Positions 37,439 to 47,074 of a stretch of DNA of 64,000 nt are shown piece after piece. The position numbers were made by a program, and so were the translations under genes. This DNA comes from Maribacter polysaccharolyticus. GTDB taxonomy: Bacteria > Bacteroidota > Bacteroidia > Flavobacteriales > Flavobacteriaceae. The notes under the pieces are model-generated. The model saw only the letters and a list, made by a program, of their open reading frames with translations. It made no database searches and had not been told where the DNA came from. Position 1 is the stretch's first letter; every line of letters starts with the position of its first letter. Where the stretch lies: positions 74,342 through 138,341 of the forward strand of contig NZ_JARBUY010000002.1 of NCBI RefSeq assembly GCF_028882255.1, read 5' to 3'.

Positions 37439-38548
37439 ATGAAAATAGGAATATTGACTTTGCCCTTCACATGGAACTATGGAGGCCTTCTTCAGGCATT
37501 TGCCCTTCAGAAAGTATTTCATAATCTAGGACATGAAGTAGTAATAATCAATAGAAGACAAAATCGGGATAATATTCTGATCCGTTTAATAGTTTGGTTG
37601 AAATGGTCTCTTATAAAAATTCTTAGAAATTTTAAAATATTTCAATTCATTCCCTTGGTTGCCGCCGAAGTTTTTAAAAAGCAAAATTTTAGATGTATCA
37701 CTTCCAATATTTTTTCAGATAAGGGAGTTCGGAAAATGGCAGATAGCAATAAATTAAATGCATATGTCGTTGGTAGTGACCAAGTATGGAACTATGGCTA
37801 TCCACCTCATCTTTATAATTATTTTTTAGATTTCACAGAAGGAGAAGATGTTGTGCGTCTGGCATATGCGGCTTCTTTTGGGCGAGAAGGGTGGCACTTT
37901 TCAGCGGAAGAAACATTGGCTTGTTCTAAACTAGTGAAAAAATTTGATGGAGTTTCGGTAAGGGAGAAATCGGGGGTTGAACTTTGTGAAAAACATTTAA
38001 GAGTTGATGCGCATCATCATCTTGATCCAACTTTGCTTTTGGAAAAAGAAGATTATATTGAAATTATACAAAAGTCAAAAACTTCTCCAACAAATGGCAA
38101 ACTACTTTTATATATCCTTGACCGATCTGGGGAAAATGAGAAAATAATAGATAAGGTAAAAGGGATAACAGGGTTAACACCTTTTGCTGTTAAACAAGGT
38201 AAAACATCGACATTGATAAAGAATGCTCTAAAAGGCATATACCCTTCAGTAAATCAGTGGCTTAAAAGTTTTTACGATGCTGAATTTGTCATAACCGATT
38301 CATTTCATGGTACTGTTTTCTCGATTATTTTTAATAAACCTTTTATTGCAATTGGCAACCGAAAAAGAGGTTTGGCTAGATTTAATTCACTGCTTAAAAT
38401 GTTTGAATTGGAAGGGCGCCTTATAGCGAATGTTACTGATATATCAGAAGAACAAATAAATACTCCGATTGATTGGCTTAAAGTAAATGAAGAAATTTAT
38501 GCCCAAAAGTTAAAGGGAGTTCAATATTTAAATAAGCACCTCAAGTAG
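37439..38548 (+). CDS. Polysaccharide pyruvyltransferase family protein
   Basis: 369 residues. KIGILTLPFTWNYGGLLQAF, VVGSDQVWN (about 113-121), YAASFGREGW (about 142-151), HLDPTLLL and the family signature ITDSFHGTVFSIIFNKPF (about 285-302) all agree with the pyruvyltransferase domain. It would transfer a ketal pyruvate from phosphoenolpyruvate to a sugar, adding negative charge to the polymer. Members of this type often lie next to nitroreductase-family genes, and the following kilobase is the decayed remnant of one. Whether pyruvylation still works without that neighbour is unknown. Confidence 0.9.
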   Translation: MKIGILTLPFTWNYGGLLQAFALQKVFHNLGHEVVIINRRQNRDNILIRLIVWLKWSLIKILRNFKIFQFIPLVAAEVFKKQNFRCITSNIFSDKGVRKMADSNKLNAYVVGSDQVWNYGYPPHLYNYFLDFTEGEDVVRLAYAASFGREGWHFSAEETLACSKLVKKFDGVSVREKSGVELCEKHLRVDAHHHLDPTLLLEKEDYIEIIQKSKTSPTNGKLLLYILDRSGENEKIIDKVKGITGLTPFAVKQGKTSTLIKNALKGIYPSVNQWLKSFYDAEFVITDSFHGTVFSIIFNKPFIAIGNRKRGLARFNSLLKMFELEGRLIANVTDISEEQINTPIDWLKVNEEIYAQKLKGVQYLNKHLK

Positions 38549-38559
38549 GGGTTTTAAAT

Positions 38560-39540
38560 GGAAACTTAAGATGATAGACTATGACTTATTTTGATAAGGA
38601 TTTAAAATCGGTTTTCATTTGGCTAATGGTTCATTGGATATAGAAAACATTACAGAACACAAAAGACATTGGTAAGTTGAGGTAAAATGTTGTCACAGAT
38701 AACTCTTTTTTATCATTTTGTCGAAAAAGGGTTGTCATTTCCAGATTTTAGGGCAAGGTTTTGCTATTTTAAAGTTTTCATCTAGTTAATTTATTGAAAA
38801 TATATTCGGAAAAATTCAAAATTAAAACAAGTAGTGCCCCGCTTAGAAGTGCCATAAGTGGATTTAAAAATTATAAAATAACTCATTCTAATGTTAATTG
38901 TGACTTGTTATGACTTGCCTAGTGAGCTAGTTGAAGCAATCGGGAATGTCCTATTGAAATATTCGGAAATTAAAAATGTATATAGTATTATTATGGTTGT
39001 TAATTACCAAGGCTATTTCAAGTAAACTATGGAAGAACTGTTATAGCAAAGGCATGGTTTAAGAAATTTAAGCTCGATGATATTCTGCAAGATTTATTGG
39101 TATTATAACAACACAATGAGCATCATCAGTATACAATAGGCAAGCTAGTAGGGGGCATATCATAAGAATTAATGAAGTTAATACATTGGCTTTAAACATT
39201 CAAGATGGTACTACTCGTTTTACCGAAAGCATGCCAATTTAATGGATTATTACTTTTTGATTTGAATAATAATTATGAATCCGATCGTAATCAAGGTTAT
39301 ATTGTTAGAGGTCTCTTTTCAACGGATTTAAGCAATGGATGGTTATTTAACACTATAGGTAGTCCCCTTTGCATTGGGGGATTAGTTTTAGAAGGGATAA
39401 GAAATTGAGAAACGTTGTGGATATTCCTTCTAATGAGTAATTTGTTATGTTAATTGGTCTAGGGTTAAATTAGATGAATTGAAAGTTGTTGCTTTTAATA
39501 GAAAGGAAAATGAAACCATAATACAAACACGTAATTAAAA
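38560..39540 (+). pseudogene. Decayed nitroreductase-family gene
   Basis: The kilobase after the pyruvyltransferase has no long frame, but short pieces in order match the roughly 330-residue nitroreductases of polysaccharide loci: FVEKGLSFPDFRARF (within 38690-38785, for the usual HRIEKGL motif), ELVEAIGNVLLKYSEIKNVY (about 38926-38985), SLRNLSS-like residues near 39060, SSVYNRQ (39123-39143, for the usual SVCNRQ flavin-site motif), LALNIQDGTTRFTESMP (to 39237), RNQGYIVRGLFS (about 39286-39321) and KLRNVVDIPSNE (to about 39435). Stops and frameshifts break it repeatedly. The size of the gap equals one full gene. The identification rests on motif order, not on a search. Confidence 0.7.
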
Positions 39541-39549
39541 ATCTTTTAA

Positions 39550-40092
39550 ATGTCAGAATTTGATCTTTCCAAATATAAAGAGCGTAAACCTAAATATTTT
39601 AAGCGTCTTTTATGGATGGTTGTGAACGCAACTTTTTTTAGGGTTGCCATTGGAAACAAACTCTTTTTTGTACGAACTATTCTTTTAAAAATGTTCGGTG
39701 CAAAGGTTCCTTTGCATGCCATGATATATCCTTCTTGCAAAATACATGCACCTTGGAATTTAGAAGTTGGGGTGCATTCGACTATTGGCCCTAATACAGA
39801 AATTTACAATAAAGATAGAATCGTGATAGGTTCCAATTCTGTTGTTTCCCAGGGCACCTATCTCTGTAGTGCGTCACATGATGTCTCAAATTTGCTACTT
39901 CCTCTTGTCACCAAGCCTATCATAATCGGGAGTCAGGCTTGGGTGGCAGCGGATGTTTTTGTCGGGCCCGGTGTAACCATAGGGGAGGGGGCAGTAGTTG
40001 GTGCGCGTGGTGTGGTTTTTAAGGATGTGGACCCTTGGACGGTCGTTGGGGGAAATCCTGCGAAATTTATCAAAAAGAGAATAATTGTTTAA
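39550..40092 (+). CDS. WcaF-like colanic-acid-type O-acetyltransferase
   Basis: 180 residues. The N-terminal part FDLSKYKERKPKYFKRLLW is shared with WcaF-like transferases; hexapeptide repeats run from about 58 to 160 (VGVHSTIGPNTEIYN, IIIGSQAWVAADVFVGPGVT, IGEGAVVGARGVV) and the end VVGGNPAKFIKKR is the LbH acyltransferase tail. SHDVSN holds the likely catalytic histidine. It probably acetylates a cytosolic lipid-linked sugar. The start lies 10 bases after the nitroreductase remnant. Confidence 0.88.
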   Translation: MSEFDLSKYKERKPKYFKRLLWMVVNATFFRVAIGNKLFFVRTILLKMFGAKVPLHAMIYPSCKIHAPWNLEVGVHSTIGPNTEIYNKDRIVIGSNSVVSQGTYLCSASHDVSNLLLPLVTKPIIIGSQAWVAADVFVGPGVTIGEGAVVGARGVVFKDVDPWTVVGGNPAKFIKKRIIV

Positions 40093-40111
40093 CCATAAAA
40101 TACTATCCACC

Positions 40112-41128
40112 ATGGCATCAACAGAATTATCGGTAATAATCCCAGTATATAATGCATCAGGAACAATAGAAAGATGTGTAAATAGTATCCTAAATCAATC
40201 ATTTCAAAATTTTGAGTTGATATTGGTCAATGATTGCAGTAAAGACAATACCTTGGAAGTTATTCAAAACTATTCTGAAAATCATGGTTTTATACATGTT
40301 TTGAATTTAACGATAAATAAAGGGGTTGCCAATGCAAGAAATGAAGGTATGGGTATGGCGAAGGGGAAATATGTGACCTTTATTGATGCGGATGATTTCG
40401 TTCATCCTGATTATTTTAATTCGGCCATGGAAAACCATGAAAACTTTGATTTATTGATCACCGGATTGGATGTGGGTAATTTGGATAATTTTGAAACACA
40501 TTTGCCCAAACCTATTTCTGCCGAAGATAGCTTGGGAATAAGGGACGCGTATGAAATGTTAAGTAGCAATAAGCAATTGATGTGGGGGCCCTATAATAAA
40601 TTTTACCTTAAAGAGCTCCTATTGAAGCATAGAATATTTTTTGAAAATTATTTCGGGGAAGACACCATTTTCGTGCTGAAGTATTTTTATGGTATTAACA
40701 GCATTAAATGTATTGACTACTCAGGTTATTTTTATATTAGGGACCAAACAGTAAAGACCATATCCCGGGGAAGTGATAGGCCATTTAAAAGTTTGGATAA
40801 ATTTTTATCCACTAAGGTTGAGGTGCTTAACAAAATCAACGGGAAATTCAATATGGCCCCAATCGATATGGAAGATTTCAGTGATAAACACTTACTGATT
40901 TATTTAGCAAGGTTTTTTGCCGTTTATTCAAAAAAGTACAAAATAGACCGGGGTCACAGAAAGGTGTTGGTGAAAAAATTGCGTTCGGAAAAATGGACTG
41001 AATTGTATGCCAAAAGTAATTTTAATAGAAAATATAATTTACTTAAACCCCTAATCCTGAAATTACCGGTCGGTATTGCCGATTTTTTCTTGGTAATTCT
41101 TTTCAATCAAGTCTATCGGACAAAATAA
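40112..41128 (+). CDS. Glycosyltransferase family 2
   Basis: 338 residues with a GT-A domain: LSVIIPVYNASGTIERCVNS at the N-terminus, NDCSKDNT (about 38-45), GVANARNEGM and the metal-binding FIDADDFVHPDY (DxD, about 90-101). The C-terminal 130 residues are helical and basic. ATG 40112 gives the usual N-terminus; the frame opens earlier at a TTG inside the preceding gene. Eleven bases separate it from the next GT2. Confidence 0.9.
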   Translation: MASTELSVIIPVYNASGTIERCVNSILNQSFQNFELILVNDCSKDNTLEVIQNYSENHGFIHVLNLTINKGVANARNEGMGMAKGKYVTFIDADDFVHPDYFNSAMENHENFDLLITGLDVGNLDNFETHLPKPISAEDSLGIRDAYEMLSSNKQLMWGPYNKFYLKELLLKHRIFFENYFGEDTIFVLKYFYGINSIKCIDYSGYFYIRDQTVKTISRGSDRPFKSLDKFLSTKVEVLNKINGKFNMAPIDMEDFSDKHLLIYLARFFAVYSKKYKIDRGHRKVLVKKLRSEKWTELYAKSNFNRKYNLLKPLILKLPVGIADFFLVILFNQVYRTK

Positions 41129-41139
41129 ATAATTAAAAC

Positions 41140-42045
41140 ATGCAGGATATAAGCACCATTATTTTAACCTTCAATGAGGAAAAACATATAGAGCGGTGCA
41201 TAACCAATGCTCAAAGGTTCTGCTCCCAGGTGTATTTGGTCGATTCGTATTCTACCGATAATACGGTGGAATTGGCAAAGCGCTTAGGGGCAAAGGTCTA
41301 TCAAAACAAATGGGAGAATAATTATGCCAAACAACTTAATTGGGGATTGGAGAATATTCCCATAGCTACCGAATGGGTGTTTCGCTTGGATGCCGATGAA
41401 TATCTGACGGATGATTTGATCGAGGAAATCAATGAAAAGCTTCCCGTTATCGGTAAGGGGGTTTCCGGAGTTGTCTTTGAGCGTAAAATGTATTTTTTGG
41501 ATACTTTGATGACCAAAGGTATGTTGCAAATGAATATGTTGCGTTTGTTTCGATACCGGCATGGTTTCTGCGAGGAACGTTGGATGGATGAACATATCGT
41601 ATTGACCCAAGGAAAAAGCATTCAATTCGATGGTTTTTTTGTAGATCACAACCTAAATTCCCTGGGTTGGTGGGTACAAAAGCATAATGGGTATTCCATT
41701 CGGGAAGCGATCGATCTTTTGAATTTGGAATATAATTTCATAATCCCAAAATCAGCGGCTGCACAACAATATGAAATGTCCGCAGATGCCCTGTCCAAAA
41801 GGGGAAAAAAGAAAAAATATGCCAATATGCCCTTATTTTGGCGTTCGTTCTTCTATTTTGTGTATCGCTATATATTTAAATTCGGATTCACCCAAGGGAA
41901 AGAGGGTTTCTTATGGCATTTTTTACAAGGTTGGTGGTACCGTACTTTGGTCGATGCCAAGGTGTATGAGGTTAAAAAGGCATGTGGCAATGATACGGAA
42001 AAAATGAAGCGATATATCTTCCAAAACTACCAAATCAAGGTGTAG
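41140..42045 (+). CDS. Glycosyltransferase family 2 (WaaE/beta-1,4-glucosyltransferase type)
   Basis: 301 residues. STIILTFNEEKHIERCI, VYLVDSYSTDNTVELAKRLG (about 32-51), WENNYAKQLNWGLENI and FRLDADEYLTDD (about 84-95) are the signature of the cd02511 group containing WaaE/KdtX-like enzymes. A membrane-near basic helix sits in the last third. Last glycosyltransferase of the plus-strand locus; a cytochrome c fusion protein follows after 28 bases. Confidence 0.9.
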   Translation: MQDISTIILTFNEEKHIERCITNAQRFCSQVYLVDSYSTDNTVELAKRLGAKVYQNKWENNYAKQLNWGLENIPIATEWVFRLDADEYLTDDLIEEINEKLPVIGKGVSGVVFERKMYFLDTLMTKGMLQMNMLRLFRYRHGFCEERWMDEHIVLTQGKSIQFDGFFVDHNLNSLGWWVQKHNGYSIREAIDLLNLEYNFIIPKSAAAQQYEMSADALSKRGKKKKYANMPLFWRSFFYFVYRYIFKFGFTQGKEGFLWHFLQGWWYRTLVDAKVYEVKKACGNDTEKMKRYIFQNYQIKV

Positions 42046-42073
42046 GCTATCAGGACGGGATACATAAAACACA

Positions 42074-43828
42074 ATGAAAATGAAGCGAAACGTAATAAAA
42101 CCAATGATCTTTGTACTATTGGTGGGCGGTTCTCTTTTGGTGTTTTATCCTAACCGACTGACTAGATACGCTAAAAGGAAAATTCGCGCCTATACCACGG
42201 CTCCCAAAGGTACTCTCGAAGCGGTCTTGTTCCAAAAAATCGAATTAAACGAAGGGGTCAAGGGGCAGTTTACGAGTTTGGTCATGGCCCCCGATCATAA
42301 ATTATATGCTAGTGCCATAGATGGAAAGATCATGCGGTTTCTGATTCTTCCTACGGGGAATTTGGTATTGGAGCATACTTTTAAACCTTTTGGGGAGGCT
42401 TCTAAGTTGACCATTGGTCTGGCTTTGGATCCCGACTCAAGACCGGATAGCTTGATCTTTTGGACCACTCATTCGGAAACTCCTACGACTTGGGTAAGCT
42501 TCCCCGATGCGCAAAAGGCATTGGATAATACCAATTGGGCAGGAAGTATCTCACGTATGCATTTAAGCAGCTCGACCGATCAGGTGTTGAAAGTTGAAGT
42601 GGTGCTCAAAGACCTGCCCCGTTTTGGCCCGAATCAGGAAAATTTCACCAATTCAATCCTATTTGGGCCCGATGGCAAGCTTTATTTTGGACAAGGGGCC
42701 AATACGGGTATGGGATGGTGCGATTGTGAAGAGAACCAACAGCCTTCCCGGGAGGCCTTATTGTCCGGCGCCATTTTATGCCTTGACCCCCATAAACTTC
42801 CCCAAGAATTACCCCTTTCGGTCAAAACCCCCGACGGAGGTGGAAGCTATGATCCCTATGGTGATTTAGCGCCACTAAAGATATATGCCACGGGTTTGAG
42901 AAATGCCTATGATCTGGTTTGGCATAGCAACGGTCAACTCTATGCGACGATCAATGGCTCTGGGGGTAATGAAAATACCCCTTCCTCAGATCCTAAGTCC
43001 CCTTATTATATCCGGCCATTTCCGGCCATTGATTATACCGGTCCAAGGGATATCCCTGCTGTTATAGGGGCCCAACCCGATCAAAATGATTTTATGGCTC
43101 GGGTAGAGCAGAATGGCTATTATGGGCACCCCAATCCGCTCAGGGCCGAGTACGTCCTGAACCATGGGGATGCGGATGTGGAGAATCATGAATACAATGG
43201 GGTGGCACCTGATGCCAATTTTAGGGGATTTAGCTATGATTTTGGCCCCCACATTGCCCCAACAGGTCTTATGGAATATAAAAGTGAAACTTTTAACGGA
43301 AGATTGAAAGGGTGCCTAATAGTAGCTCGGTTAGGGCGCAACGATTTGGTGGTTGTAAGGCCAGGGGGTGAAACATTGGATATCGAAAACGATTATGACG
43401 GTGCTACAATGGGTTTGGAAGTAGGGAGTGGACCCTTGGATGTGGTGGAAGATGAGGAATCAGGGAATCTTTATGTGTCGGAATTCGGGAATAGGACGAT
43501 TACCTTATTCCATCCTATTGAAAAAGAATCTGATAGGCTTGTGCAAGATAAGATGAATAGACCAAAGGAGATAAAAGATCAGTTGGAAGAGGGGAGGGTG
43601 ATTTATGAGCAAAATTGCCAGATATGCCACGGGGCAGAAGGACAAGGGGCCATTGGGCCCAATTTGATGGATGGGGAATGGATTTATGGAAAAGAAAAAA
43701 TGGTTCAAACCATTGAAAATGGTTCCGGAAAAGGAACCATGCCCGCCTGGAAACATACCCTTTCGACCAATGAGATAAAATGGGTCGAAAGTTATGTTTT
43801 ATCCTTGGGTAAAACAGAAGGGCTTTAA
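42074..43828 (+). CDS. Sugar-dehydrogenase-like beta-propeller fused to cytochrome c
   Basis: 584 residues. A basic N-terminus and one hydrophobic helix (about 9-25) would export and perhaps anchor it in the periplasm. The body (about 45-500) is a glucose/sorbosone-dehydrogenase-like propeller with ATGLRNAYDLVW (about 275-286) and NGYYGHPNPLRAEY. The C-terminal domain (about 505-584) is cytochrome c: CQICH at 515-519 binds heme and Met556 in GTMPAW is the likely axial ligand. It could oxidise a sugar and pass electrons on. Whether the propeller binds PQQ or is catalytic cannot be seen. It ends the polysaccharide operon, which is an unusual place for such an enzyme. Confidence 0.87.
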   Translation: MKMKRNVIKPMIFVLLVGGSLLVFYPNRLTRYAKRKIRAYTTAPKGTLEAVLFQKIELNEGVKGQFTSLVMAPDHKLYASAIDGKIMRFLILPTGNLVLEHTFKPFGEASKLTIGLALDPDSRPDSLIFWTTHSETPTTWVSFPDAQKALDNTNWAGSISRMHLSSSTDQVLKVEVVLKDLPRFGPNQENFTNSILFGPDGKLYFGQGANTGMGWCDCEENQQPSREALLSGAILCLDPHKLPQELPLSVKTPDGGGSYDPYGDLAPLKIYATGLRNAYDLVWHSNGQLYATINGSGGNENTPSSDPKSPYYIRPFPAIDYTGPRDIPAVIGAQPDQNDFMARVEQNGYYGHPNPLRAEYVLNHGDADVENHEYNGVAPDANFRGFSYDFGPHIAPTGLMEYKSETFNGRLKGCLIVARLGRNDLVVVRPGGETLDIENDYDGATMGLEVGSGPLDVVEDEESGNLYVSEFGNRTITLFHPIEKESDRLVQDKMNRPKEIKDQLEEGRVIYEQNCQICHGAEGQGAIGPNLMDGEWIYGKEKMVQTIENGSGKGTMPAWKHTLSTNEIKWVESYVLSLGKTEGL

Positions 43829-44135
43829 ATTTGAATAGTGGAATTATTGGGGCTTATGGCTACTATACATTAAGGGTATAGGCCTTTAATGTCTGTTGAT
43901 TACAAAACAAAAAAGAAAAAATGTTTGCTTTCCAAGTTCGGAGTGTTCCTTTTCTTACGGGAATCATCGGAAGGTGGTTGATCTGCCCTAACGAACTCAG
44001 CTTCCTAAGTAATTCTCCATTATGATTAGGGGGTGTATACCAAATAATAGGTGATCAAGAATCCTTAGGTATTAAATACGGGTTCTACTTGGAATTTAGG
44101 AATTTACAACCTACGTTTTGGGTGAAAATATTTCC
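43829..44135. other. Gap between convergent transcription units
   Basis: 307 bases between the end of the plus-strand locus and the end of the minus-strand lipoprotein gene. The only structure seen is a stem ACATTAAGG/GGCCTTTAATGT (43867-43892, one bulge) without a T run on either side; it could be a weak bidirectional terminator. No gene is seen. Confidence 0.4.
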
Positions 44136-46418
44136 CTAATTACCGCTGGTGATATGCCCTAAAACCAATTCAACTGAAATTTCCCCCTGATTTTCGAAAT
44201 CGTCATTGGCGACCAAATAGAGGGTTTGGTTAGACGTATGGGCGGTGGTATTACTAAAGTTTTTGGAAATGCTACCTGTACCAGTAGATACCTCGGTAAG
44301 CCAATAGTTACTGTTGGTACTGCTGCTGTTGGTAGATAAATAGACTTCCAATCCATCTTCCAAAGCCTCAAGGGTCGTTAAATTTACACTTTTCACGTAA
44401 AAATTTCTTGGGATATTGATATTCAATAATTGACTGGAACCGCTCCCTAATTCCACTTCCTCCGTACGTGTCCACGTATCCTGTTTTACCGCACTTTCCT
44501 GCTCGATCGTAAAATTGTTACTGGTGTCTACTACCTTGGCATAATTTTCATTGGAATTGGAGGCATATTGCATAAGCATACGCATAGAAAGCCCTAAGGG
44601 ATCATTACTGATTTCCCGCCAACCATTGACTTCAATTTCATAGTGATTGTTTGCCCCATTGCTCAGTGTTTCATTATTATTAAAGATTATGGCTTTATAG
44701 GTATCTGTATTGTTATGGTTTTCAATGTTAAGACTTGAATTTAAAATCGTATTGTTGGATCCGCTTATACCGAAAGGTCCGTGGCTTGTTGCCCTTATTT
44801 CGTTGACATATACATGTACATTGTCCAAGGTAACGTAATCACCCGCCATAACATCCAATGGGTAGAGTTCTAATTCATCAGAATTATCTTTTATGGTCAT
44901 ATTACTTATCGAGACATTATTTAAAGTGCCAACGATACGCAAAGAGTTGAATCCCCAAGTCGGATTAAAGCGGTCTATTTGACTTTCAGCGTATATATTG
45001 GTGAAAACTGAATTTGTTATACCCCCCCAATCTCCTAATCCATCGGCACGATAAGATTTGTAATTATCTACCTTAACGTTTTCGACTTGCCCAACTAATT
45101 TCAATGAATGACAATACCCACTAAGTTCTTGTCTAACATCTGTAGTGCCTATCCAATCACCATAATCGATGATATTTGTCAAGGTTATATTATTGGGATA
45201 TCCATCGACAACACCATCATTTAAATAAAATAAATGTGGAGGAGGAAAACGATAATCATTAGCGGCTACCCTACCACCCAAATAACTTCCGTCTTCATTT
45301 TGAAAATCAGAACATCTATATGCTTTTAAATTGTCTACCGTTAAATTCTCGACAACACCTTGCATACCCATAAGATACCCGTCAAATACGATATTGTTGA
45401 ATATGATATTAGTCGGTATGTCCGTGGAATTGCCTGCGCCTTCCGTTGCAATTGTTTGGTCTGATGAATATTGTTCCTTGAACTTTATCACATACTGAGT
45501 GAATTTGTTCGCTGTTTCACCCTTTGCCTTGAAAGTAACATCTTCAAAAAGTACATTTTGTGAACCTTCAAAAGAAAAAATGGTATGAAATCCTGTAGTG
45601 CCTGCAAATGCAGGGTTCGTTGCTGAAAAAGTAATATTTCTATTGGCTGTTAAATAATCCTCAAGTTGTTGTTGGTTGAGGTGGTTATCGGTGGTTGTCT
45701 TCCAATCATAGGCGGCATCATATTCTTGGTCATATAAAAAAGTAATGTTCTTAATCGTGACATCTTCCGATAAGGCAATAAAGAAGGCTGGGGACAACAG
45801 GTTGTTGATGATTATATTCGCTTCATTCGCCCCCTCAATCCATGTTTTGTCCTCCAAGAATATTGCTTTCGTACCGGTTTCCTCCACATCAAGGAACATG
45901 TCCTTATCAACAAGGACCTTTAGCCCAAGGGATTCGGCATATGCCAAAGTCTTAACAAATGCATCCCTATCATCGGTAATCCCGTCCATAACCGCACCAA
46001 ACCAATACGGCATAATATATTCATTTTCAATAGTGCCTGAAAGTGATACCGTATCTAATATTTGTGAAGAACTCTGGGAAGCAATCAGGGTTTCATTAGC
46101 TGTTAGCGTGCCATTGGTCAATAGGCCCCCATTAAAATAGAGGGTCACCCCCTCAGGTAGGGTTATACTTGCTCCTTCGAGATCGAATGATTCCGTGATT
46201 TCCCAAACGGCATTTTCATAATCTTCGGGTATATCGTTCCAGTCAAAATCAGAGGGTATGAGTAGGGCGTCTGCCAATTCCAAGCCGGTTAAATCTTCCA
46301 GGTTTTCTTCGATGATGAAATCTGTAAACAAATCAGAGTCCTTGGCACAGGAAAATTGAAAGAGAATTGCACAAATCAGTAAAACATAATGATAGGGGAA
46401 GGTGGGGTGAAATTTCAT
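44136..46418 (-). CDS. Lipoprotein with pectate-lyase-like right-handed beta-helix
   Basis: 760 residues. The N-terminus has a signal with a lipobox ending LFQFSC (Cys24) followed by AKDSD, an acidic stretch like Bacteroidota lipoprotein export signals, so it probably reaches the cell surface. The fold is a right-handed beta-helix starting with YWFGAVMDGITDDRDAF (about 138-154), the hallmark of the Pectate_lyase_3 superfamily, and continuing through many strand turns (DVTIKNITF, NNITLTNII). A beta-sandwich-like region ends the protein. It may cleave or bind an acidic polysaccharide; no catalytic residues are assigned. ATG 46418 is chosen over an in-frame start at 46526 because it gives a proper lipoprotein signal. 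Confidence 0.82.
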   Translation of the reverse strand: MKFHPTFPYHYVLLICAILFQFSCAKDSDLFTDFIIEENLEDLTGLELADALLIPSDFDWNDIPEDYENAVWEITESFDLEGASITLPEGVTLYFNGGLLTNGTLTANETLIASQSSSQILDTVSLSGTIENEYIMPYWFGAVMDGITDDRDAFVKTLAYAESLGLKVLVDKDMFLDVEETGTKAIFLEDKTWIEGANEANIIINNLLSPAFFIALSEDVTIKNITFLYDQEYDAAYDWKTTTDNHLNQQQLEDYLTANRNITFSATNPAFAGTTGFHTIFSFEGSQNVLFEDVTFKAKGETANKFTQYVIKFKEQYSSDQTIATEGAGNSTDIPTNIIFNNIVFDGYLMGMQGVVENLTVDNLKAYRCSDFQNEDGSYLGGRVAANDYRFPPPHLFYLNDGVVDGYPNNITLTNIIDYGDWIGTTDVRQELSGYCHSLKLVGQVENVKVDNYKSYRADGLGDWGGITNSVFTNIYAESQIDRFNPTWGFNSLRIVGTLNNVSISNMTIKDNSDELELYPLDVMAGDYVTLDNVHVYVNEIRATSHGPFGISGSNNTILNSSLNIENHNNTDTYKAIIFNNNETLSNGANNHYEIEVNGWREISNDPLGLSMRMLMQYASNSNENYAKVVDTSNNFTIEQESAVKQDTWTRTEEVELGSGSSQLLNINIPRNFYVKSVNLTTLEALEDGLEVYLSTNSSSTNSNYWLTEVSTGTGSISKNFSNTTAHTSNQTLYLVANDDFENQGEISVELVLGHITSGN

Positions 46419-46474
46419 AGTACTGCTAATGGTTAAATATGCGTGGTCATTTATTTGGGGATATAAAATTATTT

Positions 46475-46482
46475 CAAAAATA
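46475..46482 (-). promoter_or_regulatory. Candidate -7 box for the beta-helix lipoprotein gene
   Basis: Read on the minus strand it is TATTTTTG, matching TAnnTTTG, 56 bases before the lipoprotein ATG. There is no TTG at the expected -33 distance, so support is partial. Confidence 0.35.
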
Positions 46483-47074
46483 AATATAATCGATATAAAT
46501 TGGTGTTTTTTCGATAAACTGCACATTTAGTGTTACATAGAGTGCTGTTGGTCGATAAAAAATTGTTTGGGAACCAATAAAAAAAGGGTAAAATATTTCT
46601 TTTCATACCATTTTGAATAAGGTCATTACACCTTCTTTCTAAATTTTCAGAGCTTTATCATCACATGTTTTATGCCTTGATACACTATGTTTTAGAACAC
46701 TGTTATTTGGTGTAAAGTAAGTTTTGGGAACTTAGGATATTTTAATAACGTAAATATATACGGTGAAGTTCTTCATAAGGATTTTTTGGGTTCACTTTTA
46801 CCAATAATTTTTATTTACAAGCATTTGGATGCTGATAATGCAGTAAAAGAAACGTCAATTGTAATATTTTCAAGGATTAGATCAATCAAGAATATGCTTT
46901 GGGTCAAGAAGTTTGGAAGAAATTGGGGTGTTCCCTTTTTGGCCCTAAGGGTGGTAGCAACCATATCCAGACCCACTAGAACAATTTTATTTAGGTCGTT
47001 TGTAGTGAACTTTATGGGTTGACTCCGTTTCCCTGGATAAGCCACTGGGAATTCAGGGCTTAATTTCAGCAAGC
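46483..47074. other. Intergenic stretch with an unrecognised open frame
   Basis: About 590 bases between two minus-strand genes. A minus-strand frame at 46815-47072 (85 codons, containing NKIVLVGLDMVATTLRAKK) is uninterrupted but not recognised; it starts 3 bases after the upstream gene ends and may be a remnant. A stem TAAGCC/GGCTTA with an inner CTG/CAG pairing (47038-47062) lies just after the upstream gene stop and could act in its 3' end, but has no T run. Nothing else is seen. Confidence 0.3.

Noticed and set aside
39205-39408. Small 67-codon gene
   Set aside because: Its NQGYIVRGLFS stretch fits the middle of a decayed nitroreductase, with matching pieces before and after in other frames.
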